This document shows positions 43,304 through 50,570 of a stretch of DNA of 50,570 nt, piece by piece. The stretch is from Pseudomonadota bacterium (GTDB lineage: Bacteria; Pseudomonadota; Gammaproteobacteria; Steroidobacterales; Steroidobacteraceae), in contig JANYBG010000026.1 in NCBI GenBank assembly GCA_025360865.1, positions 1 through 50,570 of the forward strand, in the 5' to 3' direction. Positions within the stretch are counted from its first letter, which is position 1; each line of letters begins with the position of its first letter. The notes beneath the pieces are model-generated. The model was not told the origin of the DNA, made no database searches, and worked only from the letters and a program-made list of their open reading frames with translations. The position numbers were made by a program, and so were the translations under genes.

Positions 43304-44308
43304 TCAGCCGGCCGACCAGACTCGCTTGATGTGACCGAGCATGAGGTTGCGCATGGTGCTCATCGGGTCGGCGGTCGCGGCGAATATCGGCGGCCGCCGC
43401 CGCAGCAGCTGCCAGCTCTCGCTGCGCAGCACCTGTCGCAGATATTCGACATTGCGGTCGATCGACTCCATGTAGGGGTTGCGGCCGCCGTACAACACGT
43501 CCAGGTACTCGTAGGCCCGGTGGAACTCGTGATCCAGCCGCTTGGTGCGCACATCTGTCACGAAATCAGGGGTCTGGCGCAACAGGTCGAGCCCGGAGGC
43601 GTATTTCACCTGCGCGTTGCCGTCGCTGAAGGGCAGCGCCACCCCGCCCAGCACGAATTCCGCATACAGCCGGTCGCGGCACTTCTCCAGGTAACAGCGG
43701 TCGGCCATCTGGGCGATCATGTCAGCGGTTCCCAGCAGGTGCCCCATCGTTATGTCACGTCGATCGGGCACCAGGGCTTCGATCCGGGCGAAGGGAACCT
43801 CGTAGCCGGTGAAGTGAATGATCTGCGTGACCACCGGGATCCAGTGTCCGAGACCCAGCTGCGGCAGGTAGTCGGTGAGGAAGCGCGCGCCGCGCGAGAC
43901 GTGCGTCCGGGTGAACTCCGCGCCATTGCGCGAATCGAGGTCGTCCGCGCGGCGCAGGTAGCCCACGTCGTGGAACAGGCCGGTGATCAGGCCGACCATC
44001 GCCCGCTCGCTGCCGAGGCGCTGCGGGCCCGCGGCCTGGCGCTCGAATCCGACGATGAGGCGCGCCAGCGCAAGGGTGATGTCGAGGGTGTGCTGGCGGT
44101 CGTGGTAGACGGTATCGACGCCGTGGAAGCCTTGCACCTCGCCCGCGAACAGCCGTTCGAAGTGCTCGAAGGAGCGCGTCAGGGAGTCGAACGCGAGATC
44201 CGGCCAGACGGTGCGGAAGAGCTTTTCCACCGCGGCCAGGACCGCCCCGGGGGAGCTCACCTGCACCGTGTTGGTGACGTCGAAATCGCTGCGCCGGATA
44301 CTGGTCAT
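43304..44308 (-). CDS. HD-domain metal-dependent phosphohydrolase
   Basis: 334 aa from ATG 44308 (MTSIRRSDFDVTNTVQ). The N-terminal ~90 residues are helical. YHDRQHTLDITLALARL (Y-H-x3-H) and LITGLFHDVGYLRR (H-D) supply metal ligands in the order seen in class I cyclic-nucleotide phosphodiesterases. A further His is in THVSRGARFLTDYL and a second helical bundle carries GTADMIAQMADRCYLEK. Substrate unknown; a cyclic nucleotide is an inference from this motif and from the neighbouring GGDEF-EAL gene. HD-GYP is not supported (no G-Y-P). Confidence 0.82.
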   Translation of the reverse strand: MTSIRRSDFDVTNTVQVSSPGAVLAAVEKLFRTVWPDLAFDSLTRSFEHFERLFAGEVQGFHGVDTVYHDRQHTLDITLALARLIVGFERQAAGPQRLGSERAMVGLITGLFHDVGYLRRADDLDSRNGAEFTRTHVSRGARFLTDYLPQLGLGHWIPVVTQIIHFTGYEVPFARIEALVPDRRDITMGHLLGTADMIAQMADRCYLEKCRDRLYAEFVLGGVALPFSDGNAQVKYASGLDLLRQTPDFVTDVRTKRLDHEFHRAYEYLDVLYGGRNPYMESIDRNVEYLRQVLRSESWQLLRRRPPIFAATADPMSTMRNLMLGHIKRVWSAG

Positions 44309-44528
44309 TTTAAGACGGAAACTCTCGGACTGTGCGATGTGGATCCAGCCCCTGTCTGACCCCCGCGATCGCGTGACGCCAAGTCTAGGCACCCACCCAA
44401 GGCGCGTGATGAGACGCGGCGCACACTTCCGCCGGTGTCGGAATCGTCCCACTCAAGGTCGGGCATTGTGAAACGACTCCTCGCCACGGGAACTTCACTC
44501 ACGTGCTGGCGAAGTAAAACGCGCGCAT

Positions 44529-45128
44529 TCAGTAGATGCGCAGGCCACCGTACTTACGGCGTATGTTGCGATCAAGCACCCGCCAGCCCAGGGCGAACCC
44601 GAGCGCCAGTCCGGCGAGGCCGCCGCCGAGCGCCCACGGCCACACCCCTTGCGGGTACCAGCGCGCGGCGGGCGCGAACATCGTGCCCGACGGGGATGGC
44701 GGTTCATCGGTCACCGTGCCCGGTGCCGCCGGCGCGGCCGCGCGAGCCTGCGTCTCGTGCCGGGCGCTGGTGAGCGCGCCCAGCTGGCCTTCGAGCCGGC
44801 TTACCTGTCCCTGCAGCCGCGTCACCTCGGTTTCCGCCTGCGTGAGGCGTGGCTTGAGCGGCGCATCGCCGGAGAGGTAGATCGCCCGCAGCCAGCCTTC
44901 CTTGCCATCGGGCAGGCGCACGTGCACCGATTCCCCGGCGCGCTCGAGCAGCTCAACGCGGTCGCCGCTTTTGAGCGAGGCCACGCGCTCGCCGCCGCCG
45001 TCGGCCGCGGCGTTGACGCCCACGATGACCTGCTCGACGACGTAGAGGGGCTCGCCGCCGAAGGCTCCCGCACTGAGCACGAGCAGCAGCGCCGGCAGTG
45101 CGCGCAGCCAGTTCGGCGGCGAACTCAC
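44529..45128 (-). CDS. SH3-domain membrane protein (TIGR04211 type)
   Basis: 199 aa from GTG 45128, overlapping the prlC stop. Signal peptide (LRALPALLLVLSAGAFGGEPLYV), SH3b domain (VGVNAAADGGGERVASLKSG, VHVRLPDGKEGWLRAIYLSGD), coiled coil (LTQAETEVTRLQGQVSRLEGQ), linker, C-terminal helix (WPWALGGGLAGLALGFALGWRV) and RRKYGGLRIY tail. This order (SH3b, coiled coil, TM, basic tail) is that of TIGR04211/YgiM. Periplasmic role unknown. It is translationally coupled to prlC. Confidence 0.88.
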   Translation of the reverse strand: MSSPPNWLRALPALLLVLSAGAFGGEPLYVVEQVIVGVNAAADGGGERVASLKSGDRVELLERAGESVHVRLPDGKEGWLRAIYLSGDAPLKPRLTQAETEVTRLQGQVSRLEGQLGALTSARHETQARAAAPAAPGTVTDEPPSPSGTMFAPAARWYPQGVWPWALGGGLAGLALGFALGWRVLDRNIRRKYGGLRIY

Positions 45129-47164
45129 GCGCGCCGGGCCTGGAGCGCCCCGAGGATGCCGTGCTGCTTGAGCAGGGCCCGCACGTCGGGCGGCCGGCCG
45201 CGGAACTCGATGAAGGCATCCAGCGCGTCGCGGCTGCCGCCGCGACTGAGGATGGTGTCGAGGAAGCGCTGGGCCGTGGCGCGGTCGAACACCCCGCTCT
45301 CCTCGAAGGCCGCGAAGGCATCCGCCGCCAGCACCTCGGCCCACTTGTAGCTGTAGTACCCGGCGGCATAGCCGCCGGCGAAGATGTGCCCGAAGCTGTT
45401 CGGGAAGCGGTTCCAGTCGGGCACCGGCACCACCGCCACCTCGGCGCGCACCTCCCGCAGGAGTTCCAGGATCCGGCCGCCGCGTTCGGGGGAGTACTCG
45501 GTGTGCATGCGGAAGTCGAACAACGCGAACTCCACCTGCCGCATGGTCTGCAGGCCGCTGTGGAAACTGCGCGTCGCGATCAGCCGCGCCTGCTGCGGGG
45601 CGGGCAGCGGCGCGCCGGTCTCGTAGTGGCCGCTGATCCGCTGGAGCACCTCCGGGTGCCAGGCGTAGTTCTCGAGGAACTGGCTGGGCAGCTCGACCGC
45701 GTCCCAGGCGACGCCGTTGATGCCGGCGATGCTCGGGTAATCGACGCGCGTGAGCAGGTGATGCAGTCCGTGCCCGAACTCGTGGAACAGCGTGAGCACG
45801 TCGTCGTGCGTCAGCAGCGCCGGGCGCGACTCCCCTGGGGGGAGGAAATTACACACAAGGTAGGCCACGGGCAGCGCGGCGCCAGAGGCGAGGCGCTTGC
45901 GCCCGACGCACTCGTCCATCCAGGCGCCGCTGCGCTTGTGGGGGCGCGCGTAGGCGTCGAGATAGAAGCTGCCCACCGGCTCCCCAGCCGCGTCCTCGAT
46001 GTCGAACAGGCGCGCATCGGGGTGCCACACCGGGGCGCCGGTGCGCTCGATGATGCGCACGCCGAAGAGCCGCTCGGCGACCTCGAAGAGTCCGGCGAGC
46101 ACCCGCGGCAGCGGGAAGTAGGGACGCAGCTCCTCCTGCGAGACGCTGAAGCGCTCGCGCTGCAGCCGCTCCGAATAGAAGCCGAGGTCCCAGGCGGCAA
46201 GCGGGCGTCCGGCGAAGGCCTCGAGCTCCGCGAACTCCGCCTGCGCCGCGGCCCGGGCGGCGCCTGCCATCTCGTGCAGGAACTTCAGCACCTCCTCCAC
46301 GCTGTGCGCCATGCGCGTGGCGAGGGCGTACTCGGCGAAGTTCGAGAAATCCAGCAATCTCGCGGCCTCGTGCCGCCGCCTGAGGATCTGCTCCATCACC
46401 TGGGAGTTGTCCCAGCGACCCGCGTTCGGTCCCTGGTCCGAGGCGCGCGTGGTCCAGGCCTCGTAGAAGGCGCGGCGCAGCGGCTCGGATTGCGCATCCG
46501 TCACCACGGCGACGTACGTAGGCTGGTCGAGGGTGAGGATCCATCCCGGGAGCTTGCGTTCCTGGGCGCGCAGCCGCGCCTGCTCGATGAGCATCTCGTT
46601 GAGGCCGGCGAGCTCACCGGCCGCGGTGACATGGTGTGTCCAGCCGTTGGTGGCATCGAGGATGTTCTCCTCGAACTTCGCCTGCAGCTGGCTCAGCTCC
46701 AGCATCGCGGTCTTGAACAGCTCCTTGCGTTCGGCGGACAGCCCGACGCCTGCCAGGCGGAAGTCGCGCACGCGGTGCTCGATCAGCTGGCGCTGCACGG
46801 GCGCGAGCTCCGCGGCCTGCTCCTCGCCCACCCGCCGGTAGGCCCGGAAAAGAGGTTCGCTCTGCGCAAGGTCGGTGTGATAGGCCGAAAGCAACGGCAG
46901 GCAGGCGTTGTAGCCGGCGCGCAGGGCCTCGGAATTGAGCACCGCGTTCAGGTGGCTTACCGGGGACCAGGTGCGCGAGGTGCGATGGTGCAGCTCCTCC
47001 ATCGGCTCGACCACGCTTGCGAAGGTCGGCCGGAGCACGGTGGCGAGCGCCTCGACGCGGGCGCGGTTCTCCAGCAGCAGCTCGCGCACCGCGGGCTCCA
47101 CGTGTTCCGGACGGATCTTGAGGAACTGCGGCAGCGGTTCCTGGCCGAGTAGGGGGTTTTCCAT
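45125..47164 (-). CDS. prlC: Oligopeptidase A (M3 metallopeptidase)
   Basis: 679 aa from ATG 47164 (MENPLLGQEPLPQF); E. coli PrlC is 680. A cytoplasmic zinc oligopeptidase degrading short peptides such as signal-peptide fragments. Zn site LFHEFGHGLHHLL (HEXXH), third ligand region VAWDAVELPSQFLENYAW. The family opening FLKIRPEHVEPAVRELL and C-terminal YYSYKWAEVLAADAFAAFEE are present. It faces gor, with a 125-base gap for divergent promoters. Confidence 0.96.
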   Translation of the reverse strand: MENPLLGQEPLPQFLKIRPEHVEPAVRELLLENRARVEALATVLRPTFASVVEPMEELHHRTSRTWSPVSHLNAVLNSEALRAGYNACLPLLSAYHTDLAQSEPLFRAYRRVGEEQAAELAPVQRQLIEHRVRDFRLAGVGLSAERKELFKTAMLELSQLQAKFEENILDATNGWTHHVTAAGELAGLNEMLIEQARLRAQERKLPGWILTLDQPTYVAVVTDAQSEPLRRAFYEAWTTRASDQGPNAGRWDNSQVMEQILRRRHEAARLLDFSNFAEYALATRMAHSVEEVLKFLHEMAGAARAAAQAEFAELEAFAGRPLAAWDLGFYSERLQRERFSVSQEELRPYFPLPRVLAGLFEVAERLFGVRIIERTGAPVWHPDARLFDIEDAAGEPVGSFYLDAYARPHKRSGAWMDECVGRKRLASGAALPVAYLVCNFLPPGESRPALLTHDDVLTLFHEFGHGLHHLLTRVDYPSIAGINGVAWDAVELPSQFLENYAWHPEVLQRISGHYETGAPLPAPQQARLIATRSFHSGLQTMRQVEFALFDFRMHTEYSPERGGRILELLREVRAEVAVVPVPDWNRFPNSFGHIFAGGYAAGYYSYKWAEVLAADAFAAFEESGVFDRATAQRFLDTILSRGGSRDALDAFIEFRGRPPDVRALLKQHGILGALQARRA

Positions 47165-47289
47165 GCGCCTGTCGTCAACGGCAAGGCCGCCATTGTAGCG
47201 GCCCCGGCGCGGCGGCGGGTCCACGCTCACGGAACCTGCCCGGGCGCGCCCTCGTATAACATGGCCGCCCGCGTCGGAGCCGAGGGTCT

Positions 47290-48642
47290 ATGAGCGACGA
47301 ATTCGATCTGGTGGTCATTGGCGGGGGCAGCGGCGGGCTGGCCGCGGCGCAGCGCGCGGCCGAGTACGGCGCCCGCGTGGCACTGGTGGAGTCGGGGCCC
47401 CTGGGCGGCACCTGCGTCAATGTCGGCTGCGTGCCCAAGAAGATCATGTGGAACGCGGCCGATCTGGGCAGCGCCCTCATCGATGCCCCGGACTACGGCT
47501 TCAACCTCACCACCCAGGGCCACGACTGGAAGGGCCTCAAGCACAAGCGCGATGCCTACGTGAGCCTGCTGAACGGGATCTACGCGGCCAATCTCGCCAA
47601 GCGCAACGTGGAACTGGTGCGAGCGCGGGCGAGCTTCCACGATGCCCACACAGTGAGCGCCGCTGACCGCACCCTGGGCGCTGCCCACATCATCATCGCC
47701 ACGGGCGGGCGCCCGGCGATGCCCACCATCCCGGGCGTGGAGCTGGGCCTGAGCTCCGATGGCTTCTTCCTGCTGCCCGAGCGGCCGCGGCGGGTCGCCG
47801 TCGTCGGCGGCAGTTACATCGCCGTGGAACTGGCGGCCATATTCGCCGGCCTCGGGTCGCAGGTGACCCTGGTGCTGCGCGGGGAGTCGGTGCTGCGTTC
47901 CTTCGAGCCGATGCTGGGCGAGGCCGCGCTCAAGAGCCTGCGCGATGAGGGCATCGAGGTCGCAACGCACGCGGCCCCCAGCGCGCTGGTCAAGAAGCCC
48001 GACGGCACGCTCGAACTCGAAGTGGCCGGCGGCCGGCAGCTGGGGCCCTTCGATGCCGTGCAGTTCGCTATCGGCCGCGACGCGGTCGTGGAGGGCATGG
48101 GCCTGGTGCTCGCAGGCGTCGCCTTGAATGCCCGGGGATACATCGGCACCGACAAGTTTCAGGCGACCAACGTGCCGGGGATCTACGCGATCGGCGATGT
48201 GACCGGTCGCGTGCAGCTGACCCCGGTGGCGATCGCCGCCGGGCGGCGCCTGTGCGATCGTCTCTTCGGCGGCCAGGCCGGCCGCTACCTCGACTACGAG
48301 AACATCCCGACGGTGATCTTCGGCCACCCGCCGATCGGCACCGTGGGCCTGACCGAGCATGCCGCGCGCGAGCGCTTCGGCTCGGAAAACGTCAGGGTGT
48401 TCCGCTCAAGCTTCGTGCCGCTCTACCACGCCATCACCACAGCCAAGGTGCGCGTGGAGATGAAGCTGGTGACCACCGGCCTCGAAGAGCGCATCGTGGG
48501 CGTGCACATCGTGGGCGCCGGGGCGGACGAGATGCTGCAGGGATTCGCGGTGGCCCTGAGAATGGGCGCCACGAAGCAGGACTTCGACGACACCGTCGCG
48601 ATCCACCCGACCAGCGCCGAGGAACTGGTGACGATGCGCTGA
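47290..48642 (+). CDS. gor: Glutathione reductase
   Basis: 450 aa flavoprotein reducing glutathione disulfide with NADPH. FAD site [20 protein letters not shown], redox disulfide [18 protein letters not shown](P) site [27 protein letters not shown], and the C-terminal interface [15 protein letters not shown] with the catalytic His-Glu. The residues after the second nucleotide fold ([14 protein letters not shown]) fit NADPH use. aroE is convergent, 9 bases after its stop. Confidence 0.95.
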   Translation: MSDEFDLVVIGGGSGGLAAAQRAAEYGARVALVESGPLGGTCVNVGCVPKKIMWNAADLGSALIDAPDYGFNLTTQGHDWKGLKHKRDAYVSLLNGIYAANLAKRNVELVRARASFHDAHTVSAADRTLGAAHIIIATGGRPAMPTIPGVELGLSSDGFFLLPERPRRVAVVGGSYIAVELAAIFAGLGSQVTLVLRGESVLRSFEPMLGEAALKSLRDEGIEVATHAAPSALVKKPDGTLELEVAGGRQLGPFDAVQFAIGRDAVVEGMGLVLAGVALNARGYIGTDKFQATNVPGIYAIGDVTGRVQLTPVAIAAGRRLCDRLFGGQAGRYLDYENIPTVIFGHPPIGTVGLTEHAARERFGSENVRVFRSSFVPLYHAITTAKVRVEMKLVTTGLEERIVGVHIVGAGADEMLQGFAVALRMGATKQDFDDTVAIHPTSAEELVTMR

Positions 48643-48651
48643 CGGGGGTGG

Positions 48652-49488
48652 CTAGACCGCGCCGAGGCGTTCCTTGAGGACCTCGAGCACCGCGCCGGTG
48701 GCGGGCCGCACCCCGCGCCAGAGCCGGAACGACTCGGCGGCCTGCTCGACCAGCATCCCCAGACCCTGCAGCGCCTGCGCGCAGCCCTGCCCGCGCGCCC
48801 AGCGCACGAACGCCGTCGCGGACTGCCCGTAGGCGAGGTCGTAGCAGATGGTCTGGCCGCTGATCGCCTCCGCGGGAATGGGCGGCATCTCCCCGGACAG
48901 GCTCGCGGAAGTCGCGTTGATGATGAGATCGAACGGGACGGCCTCGATGTAGTCAAAGCCGACACCCTGCGTCGAACCCAGGTCGGCGAACGCCGCGGCG
49001 AGCGCCTCGGCGCGCTCGGCCGTGCGGTTGGCGATGACCACCGTCGCGGGCGCCAGGCCGAGGATCGGCGCGAGGATCCCGCGGGTGGCGCCGCCGGCGC
49101 CGATGACCAGCACGCGGCGATTGGTGATGACCATGCCTAGGTTGTCGCACAGGTCGCGTACCAGACCCGCCCCGTCGGTGTTGTCGCCGAGGATGCCATC
49201 GCCCTTGGTCGCCAGCGTGTTGACCGCGGCGGCGTGCGCGGCGCGCGCCGTGAGTTCATCGGCCACCTCGACCGCGGCGATCTTGTGCGGCAGCGTCACG
49301 TTCAGGCCGCGGCCGCCTTGGGCGAAGAAATCGCGCACGCGCGCGGGGAACTCCGCGGGCGCGACATCGAACGCGCGGTAGCGCATCGCCTGCCCGGTCT
49401 GGCGCGCGAACAGTCCGTGGATGAACGGCGACAGGCTGTGGCTGACCGGGTGGCCGAACACCCCGTACTCGTCGGGCGCCGCGCTCAT
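48652..49488 (-). CDS. aroE: Shikimate dehydrogenase
   Basis: 278 aa, NADPH-dependent reduction of 3-dehydroshikimate in aromatic amino acid synthesis. Substrate site FGHPVSHSLSPFIHGLFARQ, catalytic Lys in LNVTLPHKIAAVEVADEL, NADP site VLVIGAGGATRGIL followed by VIANRTAERAEALA, and FDLIINATSASLSGEMPP. The ATG overlaps the rlmJ stop (ATGA). Confidence 0.96.
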   Translation of the reverse strand: MSAAPDEYGVFGHPVSHSLSPFIHGLFARQTGQAMRYRAFDVAPAEFPARVRDFFAQGGRGLNVTLPHKIAAVEVADELTARAAHAAAVNTLATKGDGILGDNTDGAGLVRDLCDNLGMVITNRRVLVIGAGGATRGILAPILGLAPATVVIANRTAERAEALAAAFADLGSTQGVGFDYIEAVPFDLIINATSASLSGEMPPIPAEAISGQTICYDLAYGQSATAFVRWARGQGCAQALQGLGMLVEQAAESFRLWRGVRPATGAVLEVLKERLGAV

Positions 49489-50348
49489 CGGGCGGGACCG
49501 GGCAACATGAGGGCACGGCTGCCCGCGGCCGGCGCATCCGAAAGCGCGGTCGTGAGCTGCGGCAGCCAGGCTTGCATGCCCTCCAGGATCTGATGCGGCG
49601 GGTTGGCGATGAGGATCCCGGAGCCGTTGAGCGCCACGCGCGAGTCAGGCGCGAACAACCACAGCTCGCTCACCAGCACCGGCACGTTCAGCGCATGTGC
49701 GCAGGCCTGCTGCCAGGTGCTCGTCGAGCGCTCGTCCTTGATGGGGTACCAGGCGGCCATCACCCCGGTCGGGAAGCGGCGCAAGCCGTCCGCGAACGCC
49801 TTCGTCACCGCGCCGAAGTCCTCGGAAGTCTGCTCGTAGGGCGGGTCGATGAACGTCAGTCCCCGGCGCTCGGGCGGGGGCAGCCACGCGCGCAGGCGCG
49901 CGTAGCCATCGCCGCGCTCGATCTGCGCCTGGAGGATCGGTCCCACGCGCGCCTTCGCGTAGTCGGCCACGGCGTGCTGCAGGGCGTTGACTTCACTTCC
50001 CTGCAACTCGATGAGCACGGCGCGGTCCTGGGGCCGCTGCGCGGCGAGCGCAACGAGCGGAGAGCCCGGGTAGAGGCGGCTCTGCCCGACCTGCGCGCGC
50101 ACCTGCGCCAACAGATCCATGTAGGCGCGGATCTCCGGAGCGGCCGGGGAGCTTCGCGCGAGCCGGCCAATGCCCGCGGCCGCGTCCGCGGTCGGGGTGG
50201 AGATGTCGTAGGCGCCGCGCCCGGCGTGCGTCTCCAGGTAAAGGAAGCCCTTGTCCTTCCTCCGCAGCGCGCTGATGAGAGCCAGCAGCGTCACGTGCTT
50301 GTGCACGTCCGCGAAATTCCCGGCGTGGAAGCTGTGGCGGTACTTCAT
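49485..50348 (-). CDS. rlmJ: 23S rRNA (adenine2030-N6)-methyltransferase
   Basis: 287 aa. Opens with MKYRHSFHAGNFADVHKHVT, the RlmJ signature, then FLYLETHAGRGAYD (SAM motif I) and LTFIDPPYEQTSEDF (DPPY catalytic motif for N6-adenine). Length is close to E. coli RlmJ (280). It follows a partial gene for a basic protein on the same strand and overlaps aroE. Confidence 0.95.
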   Translation of the reverse strand: MKYRHSFHAGNFADVHKHVTLLALISALRRKDKGFLYLETHAGRGAYDISTPTADAAAGIGRLARSSPAAPEIRAYMDLLAQVRAQVGQSRLYPGSPLVALAAQRPQDRAVLIELQGSEVNALQHAVADYAKARVGPILQAQIERGDGYARLRAWLPPPERRGLTFIDPPYEQTSEDFGAVTKAFADGLRRFPTGVMAAWYPIKDERSTSTWQQACAHALNVPVLVSELWLFAPDSRVALNGSGILIANPPHQILEGMQAWLPQLTTALSDAPAAGSRALMLPGPAR

Positions 50349-50390
50349 CGGCCCATGCCGCGCGCCCCCGGACGGCCGGGCGCGGCGCCT

Positions 50391-50570
50391 CTACTTGGCG
50401 CGCCGCGCGCGGCCGTTACCCGCGGGCGCGGCCGGCGGCTTCACGGCCGCGCTCTTGGGCGTCGCGGACCTGGCGGCCGCGCGTGGCTTGCGGGCAGCCG
50501 GTGTCGTCGCGCGAGTCTTCGCGTGCGTGGGAGCCGCGGTGTGCGCCGCGGGCCGCGCGGCCCGCCGCGG
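50391..50570 (-). CDS. C-terminal 59 residues of a very basic Ala/Pro/Arg/Lys-rich protein (cut by the right edge)
   Basis: The minus strand is open from the window edge to TAG at 50391-50393. The tail is low-complexity: AAPTHAKTRATTPAARKPRA and NGRARRAK at the end. It resembles histone-H1-like proteins or the disordered basic tails of RNA helicases and pseudouridine synthases; the rest lies outside the window. It ends 43 bases before the rlmJ start. Confidence 0.6.
   Translation of the reverse strand, partial: PRRAARPAAHTAAPTHAKTRATTPAARKPRAAARSATPKSAAVKPPAAPAGNGRARRAK

Noticed and set aside
45098-47152. 684-codon plus-strand open frame
   Set aside because: Exactly antisense to prlC, which has a clear HEXXH peptidase; product lacks any domain.

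Overview
Most of this window (about 2.72 kb to the right edge) reads as one continuous piece of a GC-rich gammaproteobacterial chromosome. It resembles Xanthomonadales/Nevskiales/Steroidobacter-type genomes: gene families such as rimO, mdh, fadE, prlC, gor, aroE, rlmJ, GspA/GspB, a YtrA-type ABC operon and an Mla-type lipid ABC system, with dense packing and ATGA/GTGA overlaps. No tRNA, rRNA, CRISPR array, insertion sequence or prophage was recognised.

The first ~2.7 kb looks different. It holds the 5' part of an alanine dehydrogenase gene (ald, minus strand), a planctomycete-style Ser/Thr kinase with two N-terminal C-x2-C ribbons, a C/T-rich tract typical of planctomycete intergenic DNA, and the start of glmS. 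Two gene-internal joins occur here. The kinase stops at the V-L-G-T-P of its activation segment and runs into a HigA-like antitoxin remnant, which itself carries a 2-nt lesion. GlmS jumps from about residue 55 to the segment that normally follows residue ~110, losing the glutaminase core. I read this end as either a chimeric assembly (planctomycete joined to gammaproteobacterium inside glmS) or a rearranged locus. It should not be trusted as one contiguous genome without read-level support.

Layout after the junction: 3' part of glmS, a tiny two-helix membrane protein, SulP transporter, stand-alone LysM protein, small lipoprotein (2.7-7.2 kb); rimO, small membrane protein, PEBP/YbhB protein, methyltransferase, APC permease (7.2-11.8 kb); a 32-aa ORF with a strong ribosome-binding site, a hypothetical protein and a YdcZ-type DMT protein (11.8-12.8 kb); GT4 glycosyltransferase, Tat-exported FAD oxidase, M20 amidohydrolase, NTP/NDP-exchange-like transporter (12.8-18.3 kb). 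A long minus-strand series follows (30.3 to 18.3 kb): mdh, fadE, DUF3667, DUF4399, dinB, gspA(exeA), gspB, a receiver-TM-TonB fusion and a receiver-Ser/Thr kinase.

Next come, on the plus strand, a YtrA-regulated ABC operon led by a 63-aa membrane peptide (30.5-33.1 kb) and a four-gene Mla/MCE lipid-transport operon (33.9-37.4 kb). On the minus strand follow a phospholipase-D-like protein, an ABC-F ATPase, a PAS-GGDEF-EAL protein, an HD phosphohydrolase, an SH3 protein and prlC. Then gor (plus), aroE and rlmJ (minus), and the 3' end of a very basic Ala/Pro/Lys/Arg-rich protein cut by the right edge.

The most distinctive candidate system is the translationally coupled pair at 18.3-21.6 kb. One protein joins a cytoplasmic receiver-like domain through one membrane helix to a periplasmic helical region and a TonB C-terminal domain. 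The other is a receiver-Ser/Thr kinase whose phospho-acceptor Asp is a Gly. They lie just downstream of gspAB, so a kinase-controlled envelope or secretion function is plausible but unproven.
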